Assembly (NCBI RefSeq): GCF_000717475.1
Contig: NZ_JPIK01000020.1
Span: forward strand, 162,088 to 226,087
DNA: 64,000 nt
Reading direction: 5' to 3'
Origin: Desulfonatronum thiodismutans
GTDB taxonomy: Bacteria > Desulfobacterota > Desulfovibrionia > Desulfovibrionales > Desulfonatronaceae
A model generated the notes under the pieces. That model made no database searches. It had not been told where the DNA came from and worked only from the letters and a program-made list of their open reading frames with translations. Positions 24,187 to 33,280 of the stretch are shown piece by piece; the stretch's first letter is position 1; every line of letters begins with the position of its first letter. The translations under genes were made by a program, and so were the position numbers.

Positions 24187-25680
24187 CTATCTCTTCATCC
24201 GAATCACTTCATCTAGCATCGTGTCGACGGTGGTGATGGTCTTGCTGTTGGCCTGGAAGCCTTTCTGGGTGCTGATCATCTTCACGAATTCCGTGGCCAG
24301 GTCCACGTTGGAGAGTTCCAGGGTATTGGAGGAAACAGTCCCCAAGTTTCCGGTACCGGCAATTCCCGTTAATGGAGGCCCCGATGAGCCCGTTTCCGCG
24401 AACAGGTTACCGCCTTCGCGGTTCAACCCCCAGACGTTATTGAAGTTGTTAATGGTGAGTGCATACAGATCAATGACTTGCCCATTGGAGTAACGTCCGG
24501 TCAGAACTCCTTCCCGGTTGATGGAAATGTTCTGCAAAAAACCAGCGGTGTAGCCGTTTTGTGTTTGATATAATGTTGTTGATGCGTTGTTGTAAGCTGT
24601 CGTGGAGAGAGCACTTCTTTCCCAATCAGCAATATCTCCCGCAAAAGCCCCTGGAGCGTAAGCCGCGATATCTCCAACGAATCTTGTTCCAAGTGTGAAT
24701 TCAATATTTTGAGGTTCTCCAAGAAAATTTACAGCAAATGTTGGATAGCCATTTCGTGAAATAAAATATGGATCGCCATTTCCATCTTCTGTCTGGAGAG
24801 TTGGGTTTGCTCGCATATCGATAATCTCTCCAGCAGGATTAAACAGAAGATCTCCTGTCATTAATAATCCAGTGCCATTTTCTTGATCTTCTTCAGGTGG
24901 AATCGTTACAATAAACTGCCATATCGTATTTGGCTCGTTATCGATGACATCCGGATCATCATTCGGCCTTTTATCAAAGTATACCGTCACAGTATGAGCG
25001 CCGCCATTTGCATCGTAAATTTTCATTGTTGCTGGATACTCATACTGGTTATTCCCCAAGTTACCTGGGTCAGCGAGCCATGCCGCTTCGAGATCGTCGA
25101 CACTGGATCTGGCGGCGGAGTCGAGGTTGACCACGGCGTTGATAGTGGATGTCGGTGATGGAGGAGATTGAAAGTTGTCTAACTGAATGTCTCTGGGGAC
25201 GCCCTGAATATTGACGCGTCGAGCACCAATACCATCACCATCAACGGCATCGACCAATGGATCGACTGTATCTCTGGCGACTTGCCAGCCTTGAACCCTA
25301 TACCCATGAGGATCGACGAGAAATCCGTTCTGGTCAAAGCGGAAGTTTCCGGCTCGGGTGTAGTAATTTATGTCGTCCCCAGGAGGACTGACGGTAAAGA
25401 AACCATTGCCGGTGATGGCCACGTCGGTGGATTCATTGGTGGTTTCAAGGGAGCCCTGGCTGAAGTCCCCCAGGACGGCGCCGACCGCGACCCCTCGCCC
25501 AACCTGCCCCACACCGTTGGCCACGCTGACATACTGGCTCATGAAGTCTTCAAAGTGCATGCGAGAACCTTTGAACCCGACGGTACTCACATTGGCGATG
25601 TTGTTGCCGATCACCCCCATTTTACTGCCATGCCCCTTGAGGCCGCTGACTCCCGTCCACATTGACGCGGTGAGACTCAT
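24187..25680 (-). CDS. flgE: Flagellar hook protein FlgE
   Basis: 497 residues. It forms the curved hook linking basal body and filament. The N-terminal rod/hook motif is complete (SGLKGHGSKMGVIGNNIANV, STVGFKGSR), followed by NGVGQVGRGVAVG and STDVAITGNGFF. The C-terminal helix (NVDLATEFVKMISTQKGFQA, TTVDTMLDEVIRM) is equally typical. Both ends are essential for export and assembly. The central part (about residues 200-385; 24525-25080) is markedly AT-rich compared with both ends and encodes the surface-exposed, variable domains. It is the last gene of a three-gene operon. Confidence 0.96.
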   Translation of the reverse strand: MSLTASMWTGVSGLKGHGSKMGVIGNNIANVSTVGFKGSRMHFEDFMSQYVSVANGVGQVGRGVAVGAVLGDFSQGSLETTNESTDVAITGNGFFTVSPPGDDINYYTRAGNFRFDQNGFLVDPHGYRVQGWQVARDTVDPLVDAVDGDGIGARRVNIQGVPRDIQLDNFQSPPSPTSTINAVVNLDSAARSSVDDLEAAWLADPGNLGNNQYEYPATMKIYDANGGAHTVTVYFDKRPNDDPDVIDNEPNTIWQFIVTIPPEEDQENGTGLLMTGDLLFNPAGEIIDMRANPTLQTEDGNGDPYFISRNGYPTFAVNFLGEPQNIEFTLGTRFVGDIAAYAPGAFAGDIADWERSALSTTAYNNASTTLYQTQNGYTAGFLQNISINREGVLTGRYSNGQVIDLYALTINNFNNVWGLNREGGNLFAETGSSGPPLTGIAGTGNLGTVSSNTLELSNVDLATEFVKMISTQKGFQANSKTITTVDTMLDEVIRMKR

Positions 25681-25738
25681 GATTGTGCTCCTTTGTATAG
25701 CCCGCTCGCGCCCTTAAGAGGCGAGGGGGGGAAATGAA

Positions 25739-26560
25739 TTACTGGGTCAGACTGTTCAAAAGGTCTTCGGTGGAGGAAGATCCGCCGAACAGTCCGTTAA
25801 GGTTCGCCAGATTTCCTGTAATATTCTGGAGTTCTGATGCCAGCGCGTTGCTTTGCGTCGCCCCTGTCCCGACGACTTCCTTAACGTCCATGATGTTGAC
25901 TCTTCGTCCGTCCTGAAGGCGCAGGAAGGTTTGGCCATCCTCGCTGACCACCGCTGACACCACCCCGCTTGTTTTGGTGGAGATCATCAATGGCTCACCA
26001 TTTTTGCCTTCAGCGGCCATGTAAATGCTGTACACCCCGTCGGGCAGCGGATTGCCGGAGTGATCCCGGCCATCCCAGACAAACTCGTGCTCGCCGGGCA
26101 TTCGTTCAGGCAGGGTGATGGTTCGGACGATGTTTCCGAAGGAGTCGAAGATGTTCATGTGCAGTTTTTCAGCAATGTCCGGCAGGGAATAGGTGAAGGA
26201 GCTGACGGAGTCTCCGTCCTTGCTGATGCTTCTCCCTTCCGCTTGGATTTTCTTGCCGATGAAATTGACCGCGTTCAGCGTTTCCTGGCGGGCAAACGAA
26301 TCCTTGAAGCTCTCAATGGACTCGGAGATGTTGCTGAGCTGTTCCAAGCTGGAGAATTGAGCCAATTGAGCGACGAATTCCTTGTCATCCAGAGGATTGA
26401 GAGGGTCTTGGTGAGCAAGCTGCGTGGTCAACAGGCGCAAAAAGGCGTCTCTGTCCAGTCCGCTTTTATCGCCTGTCCTCGGGTCCGGTGGAGCGAAGTC
26501 TCGCTCTGCTCGGCCGACCAGATTACTGGTGTGCGGGGTGACGTAAGGGCTTGTCGACAT
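25739..26560 (-). CDS. flgD: Flagellar hook assembly protein FlgD
   Basis: 273 residues. FlgD is the scaffold cap on which hook subunits assemble. The conserved N-terminal region DRDAFLRLLTTQLAHQDPLN and FVAQLAQFSSLEQLSNI is present, and the central part has the FLN-type beta domain with EFVWDGRDHSGNPLPDGVYS. It has an N-terminal export region without a cleavable signal, as usual. It lies between fliK and flgE; the gap to flgE is 58 bp. Confidence 0.95.
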   Translation of the reverse strand: MSTSPYVTPHTSNLVGRAERDFAPPDPRTGDKSGLDRDAFLRLLTTQLAHQDPLNPLDDKEFVAQLAQFSSLEQLSNISESIESFKDSFARQETLNAVNFIGKKIQAEGRSISKDGDSVSSFTYSLPDIAEKLHMNIFDSFGNIVRTITLPERMPGEHEFVWDGRDHSGNPLPDGVYSIYMAAEGKNGEPLMISTKTSGVVSAVVSEDGQTFLRLQDGRRVNIMDVKEVVGTGATQSNALASELQNITGNLANLNGLFGGSSSTEDLLNSLTQ

Positions 26561-26590
26561 GATCTTTCTCCCGGAAAGAGGAAAATTTTG

Positions 26591-28507
26591 CTAGGCGATC
26601 AGGTTGATGCCGCCTTCTCGAGATGGATTTTGCAAAACTGATGCCTGTTCCGAGGCGTCCTGGCCTCCGGCGCCGTTGTTTTTCAGCAGGCCTCGTCCCA
26701 GAGCAGCCCATTGGGTATTGGCGCCCTGTTCCTGAAATTTTTGGCCATCAGAACCTTGCCAAAGCTGGGTGAACTGGTTCTGGTCCTGCAACTGGGTCGA
26801 GACTTCCAGGCGCGAGACCCGCAGGCCCTGGGATTCCAGAGACTGGCGGAGCAGGGGGATGTTCTCGGCGATGATCTGGCGGGCTTCCTGGTTTTCCGCG
26901 CGGAGCACGGCCTGGACTTCCTTGCCCACCACTCTCAGGTTCACGGTCAGACTGCCCAGGTCCGCCGGGTGCAGCTGCAAGGTCAGTTGTTGGCGGCCCT
27001 GGCCCATGTTCTGGAGCAGACCGGAGTGGACCTGATTCAAAACGGCCCGGTGCGGAGCCGGGGCGTTGGCCAGGACTTTGCGGGCCGCGGCCTCGGTATT
27101 GTTGGCCGCGGTGGTCTGGCCCATGATAGATCGGGAGTCGGGCCCGGCGTCCTTGAGCAGGCTTCCGGATGCCTCGCCGCTGCCCTGGACGCTGACCTTG
27201 TTCCAGAAGGATTCCCAGCCCTGGGCGGACTGGTTGGCACTATTTGGGGCATTGGGATTTTGCCAAGGTTTTCCCTGGTTGGCGTTGTTTTTGCCGTCGC
27301 CTTCCGAGGCCGCGGTCCTGAGTGCGTTCAAGGCTTCGGACATGGACATCCGCTGGGCGTTGGGGCCGTTGTCCGCGGCCTGCATTCGGAGATCCCGATT
27401 TTCAGATGAGGCCAGAAGCCTTTGGATTTCCGCCAGCAATCGGGTTTTGTTCTGATCCGTTCCCTCCGCGGCCTCCTTGATCATGCTGAGGATTTTTTTC
27501 AGTTCTTCCGGAGTCAGCTCTTTATCCGTGGCTTGCTGGATAATTTGATCAATATTCGGAGACGATCCGCCACCGTTCTGTTTCAGGGCGTTTTGGAACG
27601 CGGCCAGGGTTTCCGGGGTCAGCTTCAGTTCACCCTTGCCCGCGGCATCCGCGACACGTTGCAGCACATCGGCGTTTTCCCGGAGGGCCTTGTGCACCAC
27701 GGAGCGCAGTTCCGGGGTCATTTCCATACCGGCTTTTTTCATGGCCTCGGCAATGGCCCGCATGGTGTCCACGGATTTCGGGTCCACGTTCTTGAAGCTC
27801 TCCTCACTCAATCCAAAGAATTTTCCCAGGGATGAATCAGCGGTTCCGGAGGCGTTGTTGCCACCTCGAAGACCCAGGGCTTGCAGCAAGGCCTGGATTT
27901 CCGACGGCGTAAAGGCGAATCTCTCTTCGCCCGTCAGATTGGAAAGCAATTCCGCGACGCGTTTGAAGACCGCATCCAGTTTGTTGTCCTGAATATCCTG
28001 AGCCAGACTCAGGGCATCGTCCGGAGTGAAGCCGATTTTTTCCAGTAGACTTATCAGATTCTTTTCCTGCTCCGGGGTGAGCTTGAGTGGTTCACGCAAA
28101 ACTTCGAGGACTTGTCGCCAAGTGACAGCCTCATCGGAATCGAAAAGGTCCTCGAGTCGATCCAAGCTCTCCTCGTCCACGCCCATCTTTTCAAGCTTGC
28201 GGCGCAACGCGGCAAAATCTTCCCTGTTTACGGGTTGGTCCATTTCGCGGGAAGAAAGCGGAGGATCTTTGTGAACGGACATGGGGGGCTCAGGATCGTC
28301 TCGCCAATCGTCGTTTCGAAAATATTCCGAATGTGTTGAATTCGGCAAAGGAGGATGGAAGGGAGCATCGTTTCGCCTATCGCGAAGAAAGGCCCCGAAC
28401 ACGTCATTGAAATTTTCGTTTCCAAGGTTGAACAGCGGTGCGTCCAGGGCAAATCCCGAGTCGGTCGAGGTATTGGATTGGGCTGAGAAAGAGGGAAAAA
28501 TCTGCAT
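26591..28507 (-). CDS. fliK: Flagellar hook-length control protein FliK
   Basis: 638 residues. FliK acts as ruler and switch that ends hook export. The recognisable part is the C-terminal Flg_hook domain (about residues 490-580): LTLQLHPADLGSLTVNLRVV, VLRAENQEARQIIAENIPLL, SLESQGLRVSRLEV. The long N-terminal region is hydrophilic, Pro/Asn/Gln-rich and poorly conserved, as in other FliKs. AAGGAG precedes the start on the minus strand. It is the first gene of the hook operon. Confidence 0.9.
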   Translation of the reverse strand: MQIFPSFSAQSNTSTDSGFALDAPLFNLGNENFNDVFGAFLRDRRNDAPFHPPLPNSTHSEYFRNDDWRDDPEPPMSVHKDPPLSSREMDQPVNREDFAALRRKLEKMGVDEESLDRLEDLFDSDEAVTWRQVLEVLREPLKLTPEQEKNLISLLEKIGFTPDDALSLAQDIQDNKLDAVFKRVAELLSNLTGEERFAFTPSEIQALLQALGLRGGNNASGTADSSLGKFFGLSEESFKNVDPKSVDTMRAIAEAMKKAGMEMTPELRSVVHKALRENADVLQRVADAAGKGELKLTPETLAAFQNALKQNGGGSSPNIDQIIQQATDKELTPEELKKILSMIKEAAEGTDQNKTRLLAEIQRLLASSENRDLRMQAADNGPNAQRMSMSEALNALRTAASEGDGKNNANQGKPWQNPNAPNSANQSAQGWESFWNKVSVQGSGEASGSLLKDAGPDSRSIMGQTTAANNTEAAARKVLANAPAPHRAVLNQVHSGLLQNMGQGRQQLTLQLHPADLGSLTVNLRVVGKEVQAVLRAENQEARQIIAENIPLLRQSLESQGLRVSRLEVSTQLQDQNQFTQLWQGSDGQKFQEQGANTQWAALGRGLLKNNGAGGQDASEQASVLQNPSREGGINLIA

Positions 28508-28532
28508 GGTCTTTTCTCCTTGCCCGCGTATG

Positions 28533-28550
28533 TTTCAAGAGTCGTTCCAA
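28533..28550 (-). promoter_or_regulatory. Possible sigma-54 promoter of the fliK operon
   Basis: On the minus strand TTGGAACGACTCTTGAAA resembles the -24/-12 consensus TGGCACG-N4-TTGC, with mismatches at the central C and in the -12 GC. Spacing is right and it lies about 30 bp before the fliK ATG. Hook genes are often sigma-54 dependent. This is a by-eye match. Confidence 0.3.
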
Positions 28551-28628
28551 TTTCTTCGTTTTCGGAGGTGTTCAGGCTCGTCAAGTCGCCCTTGTCCGCG
28601 ACGGCCTGTTGCGATAGGAGACAAGGCC

Positions 28629-28931
28629 ATGTCCACGGCACGGGCGACTTCTCGGCGGAAGCCCCCTCAAAAAGTAATTCAGGCGAACTGTCAGGCACTT
28701 CCGCGGTATTCGAGCCGCATGTATCTGCAGCTCGCCCCGGACGGCATCTCCTTGCTGAAGTTTCTTCTGGAGGCCGAGGACAATCTGGCCTATCAGAGTA
28801 CGGTGAGCCCGCATACGGCGGTGGTCAAGCTGGTCTTCGCCCCGGGCCGGGAGCGGGAAGTTCGGGAGTTTCTGGAGACGGCGCACCATCAATTAACGTT
28901 TCGAGAGGTGGTTACGTTCCGGGGTGAGTGA
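28629..28931 (+). CDS. DUF4911 domain-containing protein
   Basis: 100 residues from the ATG at 28629, with TAGGAG 8 nt upstream. The sequence (RMYLQLAPDGISLLKFLLEA, DNLAYQSTVSPHTAVVKLVF, EFLETAHHQ) fits DUF4911, a small alpha/beta domain whose function is unknown. It has no signal peptide. It is divergent from fliK and followed by a membrane-anchored gene 41 bp later. The longer open frame that begins at 28281 overlaps fliK and is rejected. Confidence 0.7.
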   Translation: MSTARATSRRKPPQKVIQANCQALPRYSSRMYLQLAPDGISLLKFLLEAEDNLAYQSTVSPHTAVVKLVFAPGREREVREFLETAHHQLTFREVVTFRGE

Positions 28932-28972
28932 GGAAGGGCGGAAGGAATCACGAAAGGGTACGGAGGAACAGG

Positions 28973-29446
28973 ATGGATAATGAACGACGTCGTCATGCAG
29001 TGACCCCATGGATGGTCGTGCTGCTCGTCGCGGCTTGGTTGAATCTGGGGATGGGCGGACTCGGCGACTCGGATGTGGTCACCAAGATTCCCAAGCCGGA
29101 ACGCTCTTTTCTGGTGGAACTGGTGGACGCCGCCGACGTCTCCTTCGCCTTGCGCGATTTTTCCATGAGCGGCCTGACCATGCTTCCGGTTACAGCGGGG
29201 AAGGCGGACATCAGTCTGGATTTCGCGGAAATTCTGGAAGCCCGGATGTATCTCCAGGACGACCGTGTCCTGGCCAGGGTTTTGTTTCGGAATCAAACCA
29301 CCAGAGAATTCATGATTGAGCCGGACTTGGCGTTCTATGGATTGACGGATTGGGGTAAATTGAAGATCAAGGCTGAGAATATCCGACGGATCACGTTTTT
29401 GGGCCGGGCGGACAAGCCCCTGCCCGCTGGAATGAGGACGGACTGA
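28973..29446 (+). CDS. Hypothetical protein with N-terminal membrane anchor
   Basis: 157 residues from the ATG at 28973, with GGAGG at 28962-28966. Residues 10-27 (TPWMVVLLVAAWLNLGMG) form one hydrophobic segment, either signal peptide or anchor. The remaining 125 residues are beta-rich without cysteines. No family was recognised. It is probably co-transcribed with the DUF4911 gene. Confidence 0.6.
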   Translation: MDNERRRHAVTPWMVVLLVAAWLNLGMGGLGDSDVVTKIPKPERSFLVELVDAADVSFALRDFSMSGLTMLPVTAGKADISLDFAEILEARMYLQDDRVLARVLFRNQTTREFMIEPDLAFYGLTDWGKLKIKAENIRRITFLGRADKPLPAGMRTD

Positions 29447-29468
29447 TCCCCGGTCTCATTCGTGCAGG

Positions 29469-29590
29469 GTAACTATTCAGCACATCCTGAGTTGCGCCCA
29501 TTTCCGACTCTGGATTCCCGCCTGCGCGGGAATGACTTGGTTTGTCATGCCGCCTCCCAACCAGTCATACCCGCGAAGGCGGGTATCCAG
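29469..29590 (+). repeat. Dispersed palindromic repeat, copy 1
   Basis: It starts with GTAACTATTCAG and contains two perfect or near-perfect hairpins (GGATTCCCGCCTGCGCGGGAAT, given here only as its arms GGATTCCCGC/GCGGGAAT, and ATACCCGCGAAGGCGGGTAT). The inverted copy at 51736-51888 is about 85% identical by eye over the shared 120 bp. The right end lacks the second terminal repeat present in copy 2 and abuts the 3' end of tatD. Confidence 0.75.
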
Positions 29591-29595
29591 TCGAT

Positions 29596-30450
29596 TTATT
29601 GGACGAACTGAGCAGTTGCCTTCAGATTGAAAAACGCTCTGGCCGTTTCCCCGCAGGCCTTCCAGACATCCTGAATCGGCTGGCCGCGCAGTTCGGCGAC
29701 GGCCTGGGCCGTATAGCAGAGATAGGCCGGTTCGTTGCGTTTCCCCCGAAAGGGGTGCGGGGTCAGGAACGGGCAGTCCGTTTCCAGGACCATCCGGGAT
29801 AGTGGAATGTGGGGGATTACTTGGCGCAGGGTCGTGCTTTTGGGAAAGGTGACCGGTCCGGGGATGGAGATGTGCCAGCCATGAGCCAGGACGTCTTCCG
29901 CCAGTTCCCGGCCCTGGCCGAAACAATGCCAGAGCAGGGGACGGTCTTTGAAGCCCATGTCCAACAGGATGGCCAGGGTTTCCGGCTCAGCCTCTCGGCT
30001 GTGGACGATTACGGGCAAGTCCAGCTCCCTGGCCAGGCTCAACTGGTCCTGGAACGCCCGGACCTGGACATCCCTGGGGCTGCGGTCCCAATAAAAGTCG
30101 AGTCCGATTTCGCCCAGAGCGCGGAGTCCCTTGTCCTTACCCTGATTTTGGGCGAACAGCGCGGCCATGTCCGCCAGAACGTCCGGCGTGACCGTGGTTG
30201 CCTCGTGCGGGTGGATGCCCAGGGTAAAGAACATCCCGGCAATGGCGGACAATCGCGGCTGATGGGTCCGGTACGCTTCAGGTGACAGAAAGATGTTGCC
30301 GAACCAGGCCACTCCCGCCGCCCTGGCCCGGTCCATGACATTGTCCAGATCCTCGGCGAAGTCCGGAAAGTCCAGGTGAGCATGAGTTTCCACGCCCACG
30401 GGGGGCAGGCCGAACGTCTCCGGCAAGGGGATGTTTTTTTTTGACGACAT
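29596..30450 (-). CDS. TatD family metal-dependent hydrolase
   Basis: 284 residues. TatD proteins are TIM-barrel, divalent-metal hydrolases, several of them DNases. The metal ligands are visible: THAHLD (His23, His25), LGIHPHE, the glutamate in ALGEIGLDFY, the histidines of VIVHSREA and LLWHCFGQ, and the aspartate in VLETDCPFLTP. The start is supported by GGAGGAG upstream on the minus strand. It is divergent from the gene at 30543 and looks monocistronic. Confidence 0.9.
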   Translation of the reverse strand: MSSKKNIPLPETFGLPPVGVETHAHLDFPDFAEDLDNVMDRARAAGVAWFGNIFLSPEAYRTHQPRLSAIAGMFFTLGIHPHEATTVTPDVLADMAALFAQNQGKDKGLRALGEIGLDFYWDRSPRDVQVRAFQDQLSLARELDLPVIVHSREAEPETLAILLDMGFKDRPLLWHCFGQGRELAEDVLAHGWHISIPGPVTFPKSTTLRQVIPHIPLSRMVLETDCPFLTPHPFRGKRNEPAYLCYTAQAVAELRGQPIQDVWKACGETARAFFNLKATAQFVQ

Positions 30451-30542
30451 ATGGTGCTTCTCCTCCGGGCGGAGAACCTACGGCAGGCGGCGTTGGTTTG
30501 TCACGCGCCGCCAACCCTTAACCACCATCAGCCAGCATAGCG

Positions 30543-32198
30543 ATGACCCTACGCTCCTGCATTACCCCTGAAGGCCGATTCCATTTCGGCGTCCACCGAC
30601 CTTCCTACACAGTGGCCAACTTGCGGGCCGAGGACCATCTTGAGGCCCTGGGTCGGACGGAAACCGGGAAGGAGATGGATAACCAGCGCAATTTTCCCGC
30701 CGGAGACGTCCAGGTGGACCGAGCCTCCGAAATCTACGAAATCCCCAACGCCTTTCCATTCCGGGGCACGACCTACGTCGATTCCTCCTGGGCCGACGCC
30801 AAGGCCCTCGATCCGCTTTCCATCACACTTCCCGCGCCGGAGAGCACGTCCATGCACCGTGCGCTGGATACCATCTTCGGTGCCACGGAATACACGACTC
30901 CATCAGCGGACAAAGCCGCGCTCTTCGCCGTCCTGCCCGAATCCGTGCTCCTGGCCGTGGCCGTCGCGTCCACGGACCCTGACGATCTGCGAATCATCGC
31001 GGCCCTGTCCTGCGATCTGCTATTTGACGATGCGGATGACCCTTCAGGAGCCGTGCCCACGGGGTTGCGCTACACAAAGGACGCGGATGGTCGTATCCGC
31101 CCCGTGATTCATCGCCACGATCTGTTCGAAGCCGTGGTGAATAATCCTCGACTGCCGGACGCCTACAAGGTGGCCATGGTTCTGCGGCCCGGTGTTCAGG
31201 GGGGCAGCGAGGTGGTGGGGGACTTTCGCTTCGGCCCGGACGGGCGCACGCACGTATTCGAGTATCTGCGCCGTAACAGCTACATTCCCTGGGGCCACTT
31301 CGCCGCGAACATGGCCCACGATGCCGTGCGGTACGGAATTCGTGAACTCGACGTGGAGGACATACTTGGCCTGCGTCACCTGTATTATCAGCGAACCTAC
31401 ATCCGGCTGGCGGAACTGTGCGGCCTGGCCACGCCCCGGCGTCGGCGGTTGGCCGCTGAAGAGCTGGAGGAACTGCGTATCACGACCCTGGACCACATTC
31501 GCCGGGCCGCTGCTTGCGGCGAGGAGCCGGCTTATACCGCCACGCTTTGGGGCTGGAACTTCGGGTTCGACTTCGCGCCCAGCGGCTACCGACTCCATGC
31601 GTCCCACCAGCAGGTGCATCAGCAATACGCCCTGATTCCAGGAGCGTTGCCGACCTGTTGGTCGTCAGCGAAGAGCGCGTTTCGGCCCTTTGCCTGCGGC
31701 GATCTCGTGGCCGACGCCGTGGAGCGCTATCGGGCCGACACCGGTCAGGGGCTGTTCACGGACTACCTGCGGGCCATCCGCGCCAATCGACGCACCGACG
31801 GTCGCCCGGGAGAGGCGGATCTGGTGGTCCATGAAGACGATCAGGTGCTGCTCTTCGTTCCCAAGGCCCAGGCTTCCGGGTTTGAGCTGCAATTGATGCC
31901 GCTTGGCACGGTGGGCAACGTGCTGGAAGCGGACGCGGCCTGTCGCGCGGCTCTGGACCGGGCCATGCTCACGGCCCAGCGGGCCCTGGAAGGTCTGGGC
32001 GCGCGGATGGTCACCAGCATCGAGTATTCCCGGCGTCTGGACTCCGGCGACCCGGACCAGCGGCTGTTGTACGCCTTTCTGCCCAAACTTCCCTATGCCC
32101 CCGGCGGATTCAGCGAGGCCCAGGCCCGGTGCATCGTCGGCCACTATCCCGAGGACTTTGCTTTGGCCTGTCGCAAGGTTCTGGCCAAGGACATGTGA
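30543..32198 (+). CDS. Hypothetical protein, possibly related to the GalT/HIT superfamily
   Basis: 551 residues, soluble, with no signal peptide. I do not recognise the family with certainty. A His-rich motif LHASHQQVHQQY near residue 360 recalls the HxHxQ-type nucleotidyl-transfer motif of HIT/GalT proteins. The region after it (VVHEDDQVLLFVPKA, FELQLMPLGTVGNVLEAD, then a long helix) resembles the second half of GalT-like folds. No enzyme activity should be assigned from this. The gene is divergent from tatD and is followed 13 nt later by azlC. Confidence 0.55.
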   Translation: MTLRSCITPEGRFHFGVHRPSYTVANLRAEDHLEALGRTETGKEMDNQRNFPAGDVQVDRASEIYEIPNAFPFRGTTYVDSSWADAKALDPLSITLPAPESTSMHRALDTIFGATEYTTPSADKAALFAVLPESVLLAVAVASTDPDDLRIIAALSCDLLFDDADDPSGAVPTGLRYTKDADGRIRPVIHRHDLFEAVVNNPRLPDAYKVAMVLRPGVQGGSEVVGDFRFGPDGRTHVFEYLRRNSYIPWGHFAANMAHDAVRYGIRELDVEDILGLRHLYYQRTYIRLAELCGLATPRRRRLAAEELEELRITTLDHIRRAAACGEEPAYTATLWGWNFGFDFAPSGYRLHASHQQVHQQYALIPGALPTCWSSAKSAFRPFACGDLVADAVERYRADTGQGLFTDYLRAIRANRRTDGRPGEADLVVHEDDQVLLFVPKAQASGFELQLMPLGTVGNVLEADAACRAALDRAMLTAQRALEGLGARMVTSIEYSRRLDSGDPDQRLLYAFLPKLPYAPGGFSEAQARCIVGHYPEDFALACRKVLAKDM

Positions 32199-32211
32199 GC
32201 GTCCGCTGTTT

Positions 32212-32931
32212 ATGTCCCCCATTTCCTCGTCACAACCGATTACATTCACGCTTTCCGGGGTCCGGCGCGGTTTTCAAAACTGTCTGCCCCTGGGCCTCAG
32301 CGTGTTCGCCTATGGCTTGGTCTTCGGCATCCTGGCCGTGCAGACCGGGATGAGCACGGCGCAGGCCGGGGCCATGAGCCTGTCGACCTTTGCCGGGGCG
32401 TCCCAGCTTATGGTGCTGGAGTTCTGGGGGCCGACCCTGCCGTTTTTGGGGATCGTGCTGACCACGTTCATCGTCAATCTGCGCCACGTGCTCATGGGCG
32501 CGGCCCTCAGGGATTGGCTGATCGCTCTTCCCCCGTGGAAGGCCTATGGTACGTTGTTCTTCATGACCGACGAGTCCTGGGCCCTGTCCATGCGGGAAAT
32601 GGGTTCCGGCGGACGGGACGCGGCGTTTCTGCTCGGTGCGGGGCTGTGCATCTACGTGTTCTGGTTCTCGGCCACGATTCTGGGCGCATCCAGCGGATTT
32701 TTCCTCGGAACGGCCATGAGCGACCCGGCCCGTTGGGGCCTGGACTTCGCCTTCACCGCCGTGTTCATCAGCCTGCTGATTTTTTTCTGGAAAGGACGCC
32801 AGGACCTGCCGGTCTGGCTGGTGGCCGCCGCCGCGGCTTGGCTGGGCTGGGCCATGCTCCCGGGTAAATGGTACATCCTTTGCGGCGGTCTGGCCGGGGG
32901 TCTGTACGGAGCATGGCGACATGGACGCTGA
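32212..32931 (+). CDS. azlC: Branched-chain amino acid exporter large subunit, AzlC family
   Basis: 239 residues from the ATG at 32212. It is an inner-membrane protein with about 7-8 segments. AzlC features include RRGFQNCLPLGLSVFAYGLV, FAGASQLMVLEFWG, and TTFIVNLRHVLMGAALR, followed by FMTDESWAL. With the small partner AzlD it exports branched-chain amino acids. The last 11 bases overlap azlD. The longer frame from 31903 overlaps the previous gene and is not used. Confidence 0.9.
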   Translation: MSPISSSQPITFTLSGVRRGFQNCLPLGLSVFAYGLVFGILAVQTGMSTAQAGAMSLSTFAGASQLMVLEFWGPTLPFLGIVLTTFIVNLRHVLMGAALRDWLIALPPWKAYGTLFFMTDESWALSMREMGSGGRDAAFLLGAGLCIYVFWFSATILGASSGFFLGTAMSDPARWGLDFAFTAVFISLLIFFWKGRQDLPVWLVAAAAAWLGWAMLPGKWYILCGGLAGGLYGAWRHGR

Positions 32932-33280
32932 TCTCACCCTCGCGGCTTTGACGGGCGTTTCCGGGCCGATGGCGATGGAGGGGATGTTCGGAGGCGTGTT
33001 CTGGGTTCTGCTGGGCATGGCCGCGGCGACCTACCTCACCCGGGCGGCTGGACTGTTCCTGATCAGCCGGGTCTCGCCCACGCCGCGAGTGGAGGCTTTT
33101 CTCCGGCATGTCCCGGCCTCGATCCTGGTGGCCATCGTCGTGCCCAACCTGGTTCAAGGCGGCCCGGCGGAACGGGCCGCCGCGGGAATCACGGCCCTGG
33201 TGGCCATCCTGACCCGCAACCTGATCGCCGCCCTGTTCGCCGGGGTCCTGGCCGTGATCGTGTTGCGGGGAGTTATATAA
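32921..33280 (+). CDS. azlD: Branched-chain amino acid exporter small subunit, AzlD family
   Basis: 119 residues with four hydrophobic segments. The family motif AAATYLTRAAGLFLISR is at about residues 35-50, and FLRHVPASILVAIVVPNL follows. The C-terminus is fully hydrophobic (LIAALFAGVLAVIVL). It overlaps azlC at the start, and its stop shares one base with the next ATG, so three genes are translationally linked. Confidence 0.88.
   Translation: MDADLTLAALTGVSGPMAMEGMFGGVFWVLLGMAAATYLTRAAGLFLISRVSPTPRVEAFLRHVPASILVAIVVPNLVQGGPAERAAAGITALVAILTRNLIAALFAGVLAVIVLRGVI

Noticed and set aside
28281..28628. Long N-terminal extension of the DUF4911 frame
   Set aside because: It runs antisense into the start of fliK and through its promoter region; the ATG at 28629 has a proper ribosome site.
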